Positions 26,514 to 35,782 of a stretch of 64,000 nucleotides of DNA are shown here, in pieces (the first letter of the stretch is position 1; the number at the start of each line of letters is the position of its first letter). Source of the stretch: Mycolicibacterium komossense (GTDB taxonomy: Bacteria > Actinomycetota > Actinomycetes > Mycobacteriales > Mycobacteriaceae); assembly GCF_025822605.1 (NCBI RefSeq), contig NZ_JACKTY010000031.1:144476-208475 (forward strand), written 5' to 3'. The position numbers were made by a program, and so were the translations under genes. The notes below the pieces were generated by a model. That model searched no databases, was not told the DNA's origin, and was given only the letters and a program-made list of their open reading frames with translations.

Positions 26514-27586
26514 TGATTCTCCTTTTCGTGCAGTGGATTTACGGACTTACTCGTTGTTGCCCGGGCCAGTGGGCTGGGTTCGGCGGCTCCGCCGGCCAGA
26601 TGCTCGTGTTGCACGGGATCAAACCGCTTCTTGGGTAGCAGGAACAACCATGTCGCGAAGACGAAGGGCGCGGTGCCCGGTGGCAGGCTTACCGGCGTGA
26701 GAGCCGATACGAGCATGGAATGAATGGCGACGGTGACCAGTACACCGAATATGGCGAACACGGTGACACGAGGCGACGGTCTGTAGAAGACGCACCCCAG
26801 TGCGACGGCCGTCAGCACGGCGCTGAAACCGTAGAGACCACTGTGAATGTCGGGTGCCGGTGCGCCCATCGCCAAGCTGGCACCTATCGCCAGCGCTGAC
26901 CCGCCCAGGGCAAACACGCCCGCCCACACCGACGACACCACCAGCGCGACGACGAAGATAGCCCCGGTGATCGCATTGTTGATGAGGAATACCTGAGCAA
27001 TGTTCTTCAACAGTGCTTCGACCAAGAATCCTGGCGTGATGTTGACGTGGGCTGCCGCGCCAGTCACCTGAGACGGGAATTGCCCTGGGTTGAGGTCTGT
27101 CGTCCGCAGTCTCATGAACTGGAATGCGCCCATCAGAAAAATCCAGTTGACCAGGTTGAACGGGAACGTTAGCGCGGGTACTCCCCATGTCTTGCAGACC
27201 GTGGCGGTGGCCATGAAGACCACTGTCGATGCAGCCGAAGCGACGACGAGATAGAACCAGAGCATGGGCGTAATGCCCAGGAACGTGGGGAGCGCGGCCC
27301 CGACGAGGACGCCGTTGTATCCATAGAGACCTTTGCGCAGCGATGGCTCGTCGGGTTGCAGCGCGATGGCGGTGATCGTCGAGACGAGGAGCCCGATCAC
27401 TGCACCGAGCAAAACCTGGGGCGTCTTGGCGACGACGGCGCCGTAGGCTATTCCGGCCAGGAACAGCACACCCGTCAGTGAATTCTCCTGAAAGAACACT
27501 TGGCCGGCGCCTTTGAAGTTGAGATCGGCAAAAGTCGCGACGCGACCCCGCGGTCGGAACTGAGTCCAACGGGTGCCCAAACCCAT
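26510..27586 (-). CDS. Urea transporter, UT family
   Basis: A 358-residue membrane protein with about ten helices and internal duplication, typical of UT channels. Each half carries an LYGYNGVLVGAALPTF / LYGFSAVLTAVALGC-type pore motif, and FPFNLVNWIFL and the ENSLTGVLFL segment match UT proteins. It provides facilitated urea uptake. The frame opens at GTG 27622, but ATG 27586 is preferred because GGAGAGGCGAGG lies just upstream. It is 57 bases after ureD and overlaps amt by four bases. UT channels are uncommon in mycobacteria to my knowledge. Confidence 0.9.
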   Translation of the reverse strand: MGLGTRWTQFRPRGRVATFADLNFKGAGQVFFQENSLTGVLFLAGIAYGAVVAKTPQVLLGAVIGLLVSTITAIALQPDEPSLRKGLYGYNGVLVGAALPTFLGITPMLWFYLVVASAASTVVFMATATVCKTWGVPALTFPFNLVNWIFLMGAFQFMRLRTTDLNPGQFPSQVTGAAAHVNITPGFLVEALLKNIAQVFLINNAITGAIFVVALVVSSVWAGVFALGGSALAIGASLAMGAPAPDIHSGLYGFSAVLTAVALGCVFYRPSPRVTVFAIFGVLVTVAIHSMLVSALTPVSLPPGTAPFVFATWLFLLPKKRFDPVQHEHLAGGAAEPSPLARATTSKSVNPLHEKENQ

Positions 27587-27643
27587 TACGTACCTCGCCT
27601 CTCCCACGAAACCTGCTGCCACAGTGTGCTTATCGGCACCTAT

Positions 27644-28549
27644 TCATCCCCAGCGCGGCTCTGGATGAAGTTCGGCGCCGAGCACAGTCGCGCGCACCGT
27701 CGCCCAGAATTGACGGACCCTGCGCTTGACCGGCCCGGACTCCGAACCGATAACCTTGAAGATCAGACCGGCGTCGTTGGGGAGAACGCTGGCCCCGGAA
27801 TACACCCCGTCAACAACACCGGGATCGGTTTGAGCCAGGATCTCCCGCGCACACTCCGAAGGGGTCAGGGCGATCACGTTGGCGAACACATCGTATTTGC
27901 CCATCGCGCCCACGGACCTCACGGGCATGACGGCGGGCTCGATGAGAATTTTCTCGGTGAACAGTCGCGAACCGCCAGGACGCGTGACGCGTACCAAAGC
28001 TGAGAAGAGGTCGTAGCAAAATGCTTCTCCGCCCGCGTGGTGTTTGCGGCCCGGCATCACGATCTCCGACATCAGCATCGTCGCCGTTGGGTCGACGACT
28101 ATATCGGTTTGGGTGACGTAACGAGAGTTCCGATGGGGAATGGTCACCCCCGGCATGTATTCGAGGTAGGAGCGCTCGGACAGCTCGAAACGTTGCTCCA
28201 TCAACGCGTAATTCGCGTCCATGGAATGGACCTTGGTCGCCGATTGCGTGGTCAGATGCGCCTGGGTGTCTGCAGCCATGTTCACCGACAGGTGGAGCCG
28301 GTCGCCTTGCAGCACACACCCCGAGGTGGAGATCAAATAGACACATGCCATGTCCGGCAGCGCCTCGTCCCAGTACAGCGCCTGTTGCACCAGCAGTGGC
28401 GTCTTGCGGTACATATCGGCAAGGATGGTTTTGGAGCCCCGTTGCGCGAACCGCAAACGAGCGACACCAGTCTTGGCGACTCGCCCAGCCGGAGCTTGCC
28501 GCGGCTGGTCCTGATACGGCGTGAGTTCTGGCAGGGATATAGCGGTCAC
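27644..28549 (-). CDS. ureD: Urease accessory protein UreD
   Basis: A 301-residue UreD/UreH scaffold protein. Typical stretches: LRFAQRGSKTILADMYRKTPLLVQQALY, here split as AQRGSKTIL and PLLVQQALY; ISTSGCVLQGDRL; HLTTQSATKVHSM; and GRKHHAGGEAFCYDLFSA. UreD is the first chaperone bound by the urease apoprotein and carries nickel in the UreDFG complex in the cytoplasm. The gene overlaps ureG by four bases. Length fits the family. Order E-F-G-D matches the activation complex. Confidence 0.93.
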   Translation of the reverse strand: MTAISLPELTPYQDQPRQAPAGRVAKTGVARLRFAQRGSKTILADMYRKTPLLVQQALYWDEALPDMACVYLISTSGCVLQGDRLHLSVNMAADTQAHLTTQSATKVHSMDANYALMEQRFELSERSYLEYMPGVTIPHRNSRYVTQTDIVVDPTATMLMSEIVMPGRKHHAGGEAFCYDLFSALVRVTRPGGSRLFTEKILIEPAVMPVRSVGAMGKYDVFANVIALTPSECAREILAQTDPGVVDGVYSGASVLPNDAGLIFKVIGSESGPVKRRVRQFWATVRATVLGAELHPEPRWG

Positions 28550-29199
28550 GACACCCCGATACCTGAACCTTGCTTATCGTCGGCGGTGTCGAAGAGCACG
28601 CCATGCGAGATGAGGTCGACGACCTCGCTAATCCCCTGCCCCGTCCTGCAATTGGTGAACACGAACGGTTTCCCACTCCGTTGTGCCGCCGAATCACGTT
28701 CCATCACAGACAGATCCGCGTCCACATAGGGAGCCAGATCTGTCTTGTTGATAACCAAGATGTCCGACTGAGCGATGCCCGGTCCGTTCTTTCTCGGGAT
28801 CTTATCGCCCGCAGCGACGTCGATGACATAGATGAAGTAGTCCACGAGAGCGGGGCTGAACGTCAATGTCAGGTTGTCACCACCGCTTTCGATGAACACA
28901 ATGTCAGCGTCAGGGAACGTGCGTTCCATCTCCTCGACCGCCGCCAGATTCATCGACGGATCCTCGCGGACCGCCGTGTGTGGGCAGGCTCCGGTCTCCA
29001 CCCCCACGATCCGTTCCTCAAGGAGGATTCCCTTGAGCGCCTTCTGGACATGCTTGGCATCCTCAGTGGTCACCACATCGTTGGTGATGATGAGAACGCT
29101 GGTGTTACGGTCGATGAAATGCGGTGTGATCGCCTCGATCAGTGCAGTCTTGCCCGATCCCACCGGACCGCCGATCCCGATTCTCGTCGTTTTCTTCAT
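28546..29199 (-). CDS. ureG: Urease accessory GTPase UreG
   Basis: A 217-residue SIMIBI GTPase. P-loop GGPVGSGKTALIEA, Walker B-like FIESGGDNLTLTFSP, nickel-binding CPH motif in GACPHTAVRED, and NKTDLAP for guanine recognition. It has no His-rich N-terminal extension, so nickel delivery may rely on UreE. UreG couples GTP hydrolysis to nickel insertion into UreC. Eight bases separate it from ureF, and its stop overlaps the ureD start. All catalytic motifs are intact. Confidence 0.95.
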   Translation of the reverse strand: MKKTTRIGIGGPVGSGKTALIEAITPHFIDRNTSVLIITNDVVTTEDAKHVQKALKGILLEERIVGVETGACPHTAVREDPSMNLAAVEEMERTFPDADIVFIESGGDNLTLTFSPALVDYFIYVIDVAAGDKIPRKNGPGIAQSDILVINKTDLAPYVDADLSVMERDSAAQRSGKPFVFTNCRTGQGISEVVDLISHGVLFDTADDKQGSGIGVS

Positions 29200-29207
29200 T
29201 CGACTCC

Positions 29208-29927
29208 TTAGTTCATGAACATGCGGATGTGTGACCGGACATGGATTGAGGCAAAAATATCCATCATGGGGACGAACGACGTCATATCGTCGATACCAAG
29301 GCCGCAGATGGCGTCATAGTCTTTCTCGGCAGTGCCATTGACCGCGAAGAGGATCTCCTGGGTTTGAACGTGGTCTACCCGCGCGATCCGCAGCGCTGCC
29401 CCCAGAAGTGTTGAGGCCACACCATATTGGTGCACCCCGAATGCGTCGGTCTCGGGTGAGCCCAGTTCGGCGAACACCACCGCCAGCCCCACCGGAAACG
29501 TTCCTGGAGTCTGCCCCGATGTCAGTCTTTCCAGCCAGCATTGGATGAGCGTGGAATCAGGCACAACGCGTGTGGTGAGTTCGGCGAGTTTGCGGCCCAT
29601 ACGCGAGGTCATCGTGCGGGCTTCCTCGTTGATTTTTCGTTCCCATACGGCGTGGTCGGCAGCCACCACTCGGTCGAGATCACCGGCGCGGGCGCCGCGG
29701 TGGGCATGCAAGAGCGCGATGCCATCGCATCGCGCCGCTTGCCGTACCGAGACCTCCACGAACTCCCCTAGGCTGCGAGCATCGGTGATGAAGCCCTCGG
29801 CGACCGCGGTTTCCAACCCATTAGAGAAGGAGAACGCTCCAACCGGCAACATACTGTCCGCGAACTGCATAGCCCGCATCTGTTGCACCGCTGTGTTGAG
29901 TGGCGTGGCGCTATTCTTTCGGGTCAT
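29208..29927 (-). CDS. ureF: Urease accessory protein UreF
   Basis: A 239-residue helical protein with UreF signatures MQFADSMLPVGAFSFSNGLE near the N-terminus, RMGRKLAEL mid-protein and a C-terminal RSHIRMFMN tail that in other UreF proteins inserts into UreD. UreF acts as GTPase-coupling factor between UreD and UreG. Its start overlaps the ureE end by 17 bases. Length is normal. Confidence 0.92.
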   Translation of the reverse strand: MTRKNSATPLNTAVQQMRAMQFADSMLPVGAFSFSNGLETAVAEGFITDARSLGEFVEVSVRQAARCDGIALLHAHRGARAGDLDRVVAADHAVWERKINEEARTMTSRMGRKLAELTTRVVPDSTLIQCWLERLTSGQTPGTFPVGLAVVFAELGSPETDAFGVHQYGVASTLLGAALRIARVDHVQTQEILFAVNGTAEKDYDAICGLGIDDMTSFVPMMDIFASIHVRSHIRMFMN

Positions 29928-30513
29928 GGGTGTGGCCCTCGCTATCGCGGGCAGCCCCTCCGAACAACCTGCGGGCCTCGTGCGGGGCGATATAGGGGAT
30001 GACCTCGGCGCCCGGGATGAAACGATGGCGCACGCCTTCCAGTGCGTGGGTACGCATCACGGAATTCATCACCGGCTGCGCAACCGTCAGCGGTACATAA
30101 ACCTTGGTCCCCTTGATGACCGCTGGCCAATGCTGATTGCCCAGCGCATGCCCCAGCTCTACACACGTTTGAATCACGGCCTCGGGACTGCGCCCCACCA
30201 AGGCACTCAGATCGACCTCCAAAACCTCACTGAGATCGATACGGGCCACGATCGCCTTCGACGTCTGTGCGTCCCACCAGAGCACGTCTCCGTCTCGGAG
30301 CTGCACTCCACGTTCGAGCGAGATCGCCACTTCTCGGTTTCCCGTGGTGGGCCGGCGAATTCGGCTCTTTTGGGCCTCCCACTGGTCTAGGAGAACTTCC
30401 TCGACTGCACAGACAGCGAGCCGGTCAACCCACTGCGCATCGGATTGATTACCCAAGATCCTCTCGACCAAAATGGGTTTGCCGATGCCAGATTCTGTTG
30501 TGGTGCTGGTCAT
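29911..30513 (-). CDS. ureE: Urease nickel metallochaperone UreE
   Basis: A 200-residue UreE. The N-terminal peptide-binding domain includes SRIRRPTTGNREVAISLERG and RDGDVLWWD; the C-terminal metal-binding domain includes VELGHALGNQHWPAVIKG with the conserved nickel-binding His and a short His tail (GHTHDPKE). It delivers Ni to UreG. The frame is open to 30594, but ATG 30513 (MTSTTTESGIG) lies just past the ureC stop and is preferred. UreE is missing from M. tuberculosis urease loci, so its presence marks a different urease lineage. Confidence 0.9.
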   Translation of the reverse strand: MTSTTTESGIGKPILVERILGNQSDAQWVDRLAVCAVEEVLLDQWEAQKSRIRRPTTGNREVAISLERGVQLRDGDVLWWDAQTSKAIVARIDLSEVLEVDLSALVGRSPEAVIQTCVELGHALGNQHWPAVIKGTKVYVPLTVAQPVMNSVMRTHALEGVRHRFIPGAEVIPYIAPHEARRLFGGAARDSEGHTHDPKE

Positions 30514-30523
30514 TCCGGCCCCC

Positions 30524-32242
30524 TTAGCTGAAAAAGTAGAGTTGGTTGAGGCTGATCGACTCGGCGGGTTCGACGTAGGCGTGTTCGCCGTCAACCGTCA
30601 CGGCGAACGTCTCGGGATCGACAACGATGTTCGGGGTTTCCGAATTGCGGACCATGTGGTGCTTAGAAATCGATCGAGTGTTCTCGACACCAATGACCTG
30701 CCGCTCAAGACCAAGACGCTCTGCGATACCCGATTCGGCGGCCGCCTTGGACACGAAAGAAACGGAAGTCTTTGGCAGCGCCTTTCCGAACGCGCCGAAC
30801 ATCGGCCGATGTATGACCGGCTGAGGGGTCGGCAGCGACGCGTTCGGATCACCCATGGCAGCCCAGTTGATGGCACCACCTTTGATGATCGTCTTGGGCT
30901 TCGCGCCGAAGAACGCGGGTTCCCAAAGCACGAGGTCTGCCATCTTTCCAGGAGCGATCGAACCCACGACATTCGAAATCCCGAAGGTGATCGCCGGGTT
31001 GATCGTCACCTTGGCGACGAACCGTAGGACACGGAAGTTGTCATTGCCAGGAGCATCCTGGGGGAGTTTTCCCCTGGCTCGCTTCATGCAATCCGCTGTC
31101 TGGATAGCGCGCAGCCAGTTCTCGCCGATGCGTCCCATCGCTTGGGAATCACTGGAGATTACCGAGATGACACCCATGTCGTGCAGGACGTTCTCCGCGC
31201 CAATGGTCTCAGCGCGTACTCGACTTTCGGCGAAGGAGACATCGGACGGCACAAGCGGGTTCAGGTTGTGACAAACCATGATCATGTCGAAAAGTTCTGC
31301 CTGGGTGTTGATCCCGTAAGGCAACGTCGGGTTTGTCGACCCGGGCAACACGTTCTGCTCACCCGTGACACGAAGGATGTCCGGGGCGTGGCCGCCCCCA
31401 GCTCCCTCGCTGTGATAGGTGTGGATCGTCCGACCCTCGAAGGCTGCGATCGTGTCTTCGACGTAGCCCGCCTCGTTGAGCGTGTCGGTGTGAATGGCCA
31501 CCTGTACGTCGTATTCGTCGGCCACCGCCAGCGCCGCCCGGATCGCCGAGGGCGTCGAGCCCCAGTCTTCGTGGATCTTCAGTCCCGCAACCCCGGCGCG
31601 GATCTGTTCGACCATTGATGCGCGGCCTGACGAATTACCCTTACCCAACATGAGCACATTGACAGGTAGGCCCTCGTTGGCCAGCAACATCATCTCGGTG
31701 TTCCACACACCTGAGGTGATGGTCGTGCCGTTGGTTCCGTCGGTGGGGCCGATACCGCCGCCGATGAGCGTAGTGATCCCGCCGCTCAGGGCTGCGTACG
31801 CTTGTTGGGGCGAGATCAGGTGAACGTGGGCATCGAGTCCTGCGGCAGTGAGAATAAGCTGCTCACCCGAGATGGCATCGGTGGCCGGACCTGTCGTGAG
31901 CCCGGGAGTAACCCCGTCCATCGTCGATGAATTGCCGGCCTTGCCGATACCGGCGATCTTTCCGTCTTTGATACCGACGTCGGCCTTGATCACACCTAGC
32001 AGTGGATCCACGATCACCACGTTCGTGATGACGATGTCCAGAGCGCCGGTGTCGCTTAATGCGGCGGGGTCCTGGCCCATTCCGTCGCGGAGGGTCTTGC
32101 CGCCACCATAGATCGCCTCGTCACCGATAACGCGAAGGTCGTCCTCGATTTCAATGAATAGATCCGTATTGCCCAGTCGGATCTTGTCACCGGTTGTTGC
32201 ACCAAAAAGCCCAGCGTATTCTTTACGCGAAATACTCGTCAT
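30524..32242 (-). CDS. ureC: Urease alpha subunit UreC
   Basis: A 572-residue catalytic subunit. Active-site residues all present: HVH (His139, His141), carbamylated Lys222 in GLKIHEDWG, His251 in AIHTDTLNE, His277 in [14 protein letters not shown], flap CHNLNP (Cys324, His325) and Asp365 in SSDSQAMG. It hydrolyses urea to ammonia and carbamate at a dinickel site. 32 bases after ureB, ten bases before ureE. Codon and base use appear less GC-rich than flanking genes. Intactness here contrasts with the broken ureA. Confidence 0.97.
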   Translation of the reverse strand: MTSISRKEYAGLFGATTGDKIRLGNTDLFIEIEDDLRVIGDEAIYGGGKTLRDGMGQDPAALSDTGALDIVITNVVIVDPLLGVIKADVGIKDGKIAGIGKAGNSSTMDGVTPGLTTGPATDAISGEQLILTAAGLDAHVHLISPQQAYAALSGGITTLIGGGIGPTDGTNGTTITSGVWNTEMMLLANEGLPVNVLMLGKGNSSGRASMVEQIRAGVAGLKIHEDWGSTPSAIRAALAVADEYDVQVAIHTDTLNEAGYVEDTIAAFEGRTIHTYHSEGAGGGHAPDILRVTGEQNVLPGSTNPTLPYGINTQAELFDMIMVCHNLNPLVPSDVSFAESRVRAETIGAENVLHDMGVISVISSDSQAMGRIGENWLRAIQTADCMKRARGKLPQDAPGNDNFRVLRFVAKVTINPAITFGISNVVGSIAPGKMADLVLWEPAFFGAKPKTIIKGGAINWAAMGDPNASLPTPQPVIHRPMFGAFGKALPKTSVSFVSKAAAESGIAERLGLERQVIGVENTRSISKHHMVRNSETPNIVVDPETFAVTVDGEHAYVEPAESISLNQLYFFS

Positions 32243-32274
32243 ATTGTGTCCTCAAATTTCTGAGTGGCGATAGA

Positions 32275-32730
32275 TTACTTCGGCGAATCGCTGCTCGCGA
32301 AGCCGCGTTCGACCGCTAAATCAATAGCCTGCTGAAGACGGGGGCTATACGTCGACGACGGGGGCGCCCACCCGTTGACCAGGTCGTTGAACCCGTGAAC
32401 GCGGTTCTTCCCCCCGAACGGAACCAAAGTGACTTCCCGTTCATCGCCAGGCTCGAACCGGACTGCAGTACCTGCGATAATGTCTAAACGCCATCCAAAA
32501 GTTGCACCGCGATCAAAAGAAAGAGCACGATTGACTTCCATGAAATGGAAATGCGAGCCCACTTGAATCGGCCTATCGCCGGTATTCCGCACCGTTATCG
32601 TCCGACGCTCGCGGCCGCTATTGATCTCAATCTTTTCGGGCCTCAGAACATATCCACCCACGGGGACCTTGGAGCCAGACAGTGCTGGATCCACATCGTG
32701 AGTTTGTGATTGTAAATCGTTGTCGCTCAT
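32275..32730 (-). CDS. ureB: Urease beta subunit UreB
   Basis: A 151-residue subunit with extended N-terminus ([15 protein letters not shown]). Core UreB motifs: [46 protein letters not shown] and [17 protein letters not shown]. UreB forms the structural scaffold around UreC. The frame is open to 32799, but that part overlaps ureA in another frame and ATG 32730 has a GGAAGGTAAGG site. It lies 28 bases after the ureA stop. Confidence 0.93.
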   Translation of the reverse strand: MSDNDLQSQTHDVDPALSGSKVPVGGYVLRPEKIEINSGRERRTITVRNTGDRPIQVGSHFHFMEVNRALSFDRGATFGWRLDIIAGTAVRFEPGDEREVTLVPFGGKNRVHGFNDLVNGWAPPSSTYSPRLQQAIDLAVERGFASSDSPK

Positions 32731-32758
32731 AGCCTTACCTTCCGGACGTGCCCGAATG

Positions 32759-33057
32759 TCAACGGATGGGTGCGTGCACGGTGACCAGCCGGCTCCCATC
32801 TAGGAACACCGCCTCGACCTGTACACGCGTGATCATGTCAGCCACGCCTTCCATCACGTCATCGACGGTGAGAACATTCGACGCATCGGCCATCACCTGC
32901 TCAACAGTCTTTCCCTCGCGAGCGCCCTCCAATGCCGCCGCGGTTATAACCGCAACCGACTCCGGGTGGTTCAGCTTGAGCCCCTTGTTCTTTCTTCGCA
33001 GGGCGATATCCGCCAGGGTCAGAATGGCTTGTCAAGCTCGCGCGGTGTGAGGTGCAT
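32759..33057 (-). pseudogene. ureA: Urease gamma subunit UreA, frameshifted near its start
   Basis: From ATG 33057 the frame reads [10 protein letters not shown], the conserved UreA N-terminus, then PF and a TGA. In another frame the remainder is perfectly conserved to the TGA at 32759-32761: [72 protein letters not shown]. Comparison with the 17-residue spacing remembered for other UreA proteins suggests four bases are missing around 33026-33030. UreA is needed for the (ABC)3 urease. Either the operon is dead or rescued, or the sequence has a local error. Downstream genes look intact. Confidence 0.85.
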
Positions 33058-33197
33058 GAACCGAACCCTTATCTCAGAGGGGAGAAGCAACATCCTATTC
33101 GCAAATAAATTTATAGCAGGCCTCCGGTGACCACCTTTTGTGACGAAGGACACACGCGAAACTATCGGAATTAACCTGTGGGCAGTCAGGCATCGTG
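33058..33197 (-). promoter_or_regulatory. Upstream region of the urease operon
   Basis: Unusually A/T-rich for the window. It contains the palindrome ATAAATTTAT (33105-33114), about 48-57 bases before the ureA start; read on the minus strand TATAAATTTATT could supply a -10 element. A GlnR site is expected from the biology but I could not identify a clear one. Confidence 0.35.
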
Positions 33198-33410
33198 TTA
33201 AAGGAGAGTGCTCCGGGTCAGGATGGACCTCGCCGCACATCCAATCGTTGCGCGCAATCGCGTCATCGACAGCACCTCCGCAGCCATGGCGCCGAGCGCG
33301 ATATCGACGATCCGCAGCATGTCCTCCGTGGATGCGAATACCGCTCCCGTCGAGCATGATTCGCTGGGCGCGGGCATCTCAATCCCCGGCAGATCACCGG
33401 CTCGGATCAT
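33198..33410 (-). CDS. Short coupled ORF, unknown (possible gene remnant)
   Basis: A 70-residue frame whose ATG overlaps the stop of the preceding DinB-like gene as ATGA, the coupling typical of this genome. It contains EDMLRIVDIALGAMAAE, which looks helical, and two Cys. No family recognised, no signal peptide. It could be a real small protein or the truncated start of a lost gene at the edge of the urease island. Confidence 0.3.
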   Translation of the reverse strand: MIRAGDLPGIEMPAPSESCSTGAVFASTEDMLRIVDIALGAMAAEVLSMTRLRATIGCAARSILTRSTLL

Positions 33411-34189
33411 TCGACGAGGTCGTCGATTGGCGGTCGCACACCGTCATTGGTGAAGGCAGGTAGCAGGTGCGTGAAGGCGGGTAACAAATCCGTCGGGTCG
33501 CCACACCAGGGCAGCGCCGATAGTTGGCCGATGCTGCGTCGTCCGCCGAACGCTCGCAGTGCCTCGAAATCGGAGATCTCGAGGGTGAGTTGACCTTGGA
33601 CGGTGGGCGGTTCACCGAGCTGGGCGGCTCCGATCGTGGGCGTGATCAATCGTAGCGCCGGGAGCCCCCCATGCCGGATGAACCGATCACCCATCGTTGT
33701 CACAAAACCAAGAGCGACCTCGAACGCGAGATCGCCTGCGCGGGAGCCCGGTTCACTCAAAGCGCCGCGAAGATCATGCTCATGGGTGAGAGTGTCGAAC
33801 ACGAGTTGGCAGGCGGATGCTTGTGGAGCCAAAGCAAGGGTCGATGTCACCGAGTCGATCATCTGACCCCACCGGTCGAGTAGTTCGTCGATGCTGTGCC
33901 CGCCGAGGCGATCGAGCTGCGCTTGGGTCCAGGAGTCCGCGGCCTTGTCCTCCAGGTTGAGCGAAACGATGTCCTGGGCGACGCCGGCGAGATGGGCGAC
34001 GGTGTGACGGATCGTCCATGCGGGGCAGGCCGGGACCGGCAGTGCGGCGAGGTCGGCACGGCCGCGGACGAGCGCGTCGACACGATCGAAGACGAGACGA
34101 TAGCCCGCGGCCACGTCAGAGATCGGCGACAGTCGAGGCGGCTGGCCGGGCCGCATCTGATGGCCGTTACCTTCGCTGCCTGAACCCAT
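33407..34189 (-). CDS. Maleylpyruvate isomerase/DinB-fold family protein (second copy type)
   Basis: A 260-residue DinB-fold protein with PACPAWTIRHTVAHLAGVAQD, the family N-terminal signature with its His, and VFDTLTHEHDLRGAL bearing the second His pair, followed by a C-terminal MDMPI_C-like domain. A metal triad is likely; mycothiol-dependent function is possible but unproven. A short internal tandem duplication gives LLPAFTHLLPAFT near the C-terminus. ATG 34156 is an alternative start. It is not closely similar to the 23.6-kb gene by eye. Confidence 0.75.
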   Translation of the reverse strand: MGSGSEGNGHQMRPGQPPRLSPISDVAAGYRLVFDRVDALVRGRADLAALPVPACPAWTIRHTVAHLAGVAQDIVSLNLEDKAADSWTQAQLDRLGGHSIDELLDRWGQMIDSVTSTLALAPQASACQLVFDTLTHEHDLRGALSEPGSRAGDLAFEVALGFVTTMGDRFIRHGGLPALRLITPTIGAAQLGEPPTVQGQLTLEISDFEALRAFGGRRSIGQLSALPWCGDPTDLLPAFTHLLPAFTNDGVRPPIDDLVE

Positions 34190-34321
34190 GAGCGGCGACG
34201 GTACACCGATAGTAAGAAAAATAAGACAATATTAAGCTAAATCTAAGAAGGGCTGGCGGTGTCGCGCCACACTCGGCGCGACACACGTGCCATCCCAGTC
34301 GCCGCTCGACCAGACCTCGGC

Positions 34322-35752
34322 CTACCCGACGCCTTCCATCAGATCGGTCTCGGTCTTGCCGATCCGGGCGATCACCTCGGGTCGGCGCTGAGCGAGTACG
34401 AAGTACCAGACCAGTGCGATGATGACCGTCGCGAGGAACACATACGGAATCACGTTGAGCGGGAACGCCGGAACGGGATAGACGTTGGCGAAGAAGGTGT
34501 AGGCCATGGTGCCGACCGCGATCACGGCGGCCACCCACACCAGAGTGTTGGGCATGCTCTCGCGCTTGGTGTAGACGACGCAGGCGATCGCGACCAACGC
34601 GTAAGCCACCATGTAGCCGTAGGTTCCGTAGGTGTCCACCCACACCACGATGTCCATCGGGTGCACCCCGAAAGCCAACATGATCACGTCACAGGCGATC
34701 ACCGAAGGACCGGCGACCAGCAGCACGCGGTGCGGGGTGAGGTGTCCTTCGTGGGTGCGGCCGAATTTTTGGGCGACCACACCCTCCTTGCCCATCACGT
34801 AGACGATGCGGCCGACGACGTTGAGCGGTGCGACCACGACAGCGAAGAAGGATGCGCCGACGCCGAAGGTCAGGATAGGCGTGAACCACGACGGCATGCC
34901 GATCAGAACTGCGATGTCCTGCAAGGGACTTGCGCTGTCGGCCAGGCCTTCCTTCAGCAACGCGATCTGGGTGTAAGCGGCGAAAACATAGAGCACACCG
35001 ACGACGACGGCGCTCCACATGATGGCTCGCGGGATGGCGGTGTACGGGTTGCGGGCCTCACGGCCGAGCGCGTCGGCCGAGGAGAAGCCGACGAACCCGA
35101 GGATGCCGAGCACCATGCCGGTCGCGACCCCCTGCGCCGGGACGTCGGTCAGCGAGAACTGCGACGGATCCCATGCCGCGTCGCCGGCCCACACCAGTGC
35201 GAGAATCAGCAGGACCGTGATGATGGTGACCGAGATCAGCTCCAACACCAGCGACACCCGCGCCGAGAGCCGGATCCCGCGGATGGTGAACAGCGTCGCC
35301 AGCCCGCCGAGAACGATAGCCAAGGCGATCTGCCAGCCACGGCCCTCGATCGGGATGCCGATGAGATTGAGGAAGTCGTTCATATAGGACACCGCGCCGC
35401 CCAGCGATCCGGCGGCGATGCCCCAACAGCCGATCAGCAGCGCCACGCCGGCGAGGTACGCACCGAACGGGCCAAGGCCCTTGGAGACGTAGGTGTAGAG
35501 CGAACCGGCCGACGCGTTGCGGCGGGCGAACACCACAACGCAGTAGCCGACCGCCAGGATCGCGACAGTGGCCAGAGCGAACGACAGGATGGTCGCCTTG
35601 CCGGCGCTGAGATAGATGGCCGCAGCGGTGAAGGCGATCACAGCGCTGGGGGCGATATTGGCGATCGCCTGGGCAGCGAGTTCAGGCCCGGACATCACGC
35701 CGTGGCGCAATCCCGCATCGGTGGGTCCCGCATCGCGGGCTGTGGTGGACAT
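34322..35752 (-). CDS. APC-family amino acid permease
   Basis: A 476-residue membrane protein with about 12 helices. N-terminus LAAQAIANIAPSAVIAF matches the APC motif, and the mid-protein GILGFVGFSSADALGREARN is the conserved GFE-like loop. The carrier probably imports an amino acid or amine. It follows the alcohol dehydrogenase gene by 30 bases on the same strand, and both diverge from a PucR regulator that likely controls them. Substrate unknown. Confidence 0.85.
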   Translation of the reverse strand: MSTTARDAGPTDAGLRHGVMSGPELAAQAIANIAPSAVIAFTAAAIYLSAGKATILSFALATVAILAVGYCVVVFARRNASAGSLYTYVSKGLGPFGAYLAGVALLIGCWGIAAGSLGGAVSYMNDFLNLIGIPIEGRGWQIALAIVLGGLATLFTIRGIRLSARVSLVLELISVTIITVLLILALVWAGDAAWDPSQFSLTDVPAQGVATGMVLGILGFVGFSSADALGREARNPYTAIPRAIMWSAVVVGVLYVFAAYTQIALLKEGLADSASPLQDIAVLIGMPSWFTPILTFGVGASFFAVVVAPLNVVGRIVYVMGKEGVVAQKFGRTHEGHLTPHRVLLVAGPSVIACDVIMLAFGVHPMDIVVWVDTYGTYGYMVAYALVAIACVVYTKRESMPNTLVWVAAVIAVGTMAYTFFANVYPVPAFPLNVIPYVFLATVIIALVWYFVLAQRRPEVIARIGKTETDLMEGVG

Positions 35753-35782
35753 GCAGTGTGCTCCTACGGATTTACAGGGGGA

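Noticed and set aside
33019-33357. 112-residue ORF ending [12 protein letters not shown]
   Set aside because: Only its last 12 residues are meaningful; they are the N-terminus of the frameshifted ureA. The rest is noise from the upstream region.
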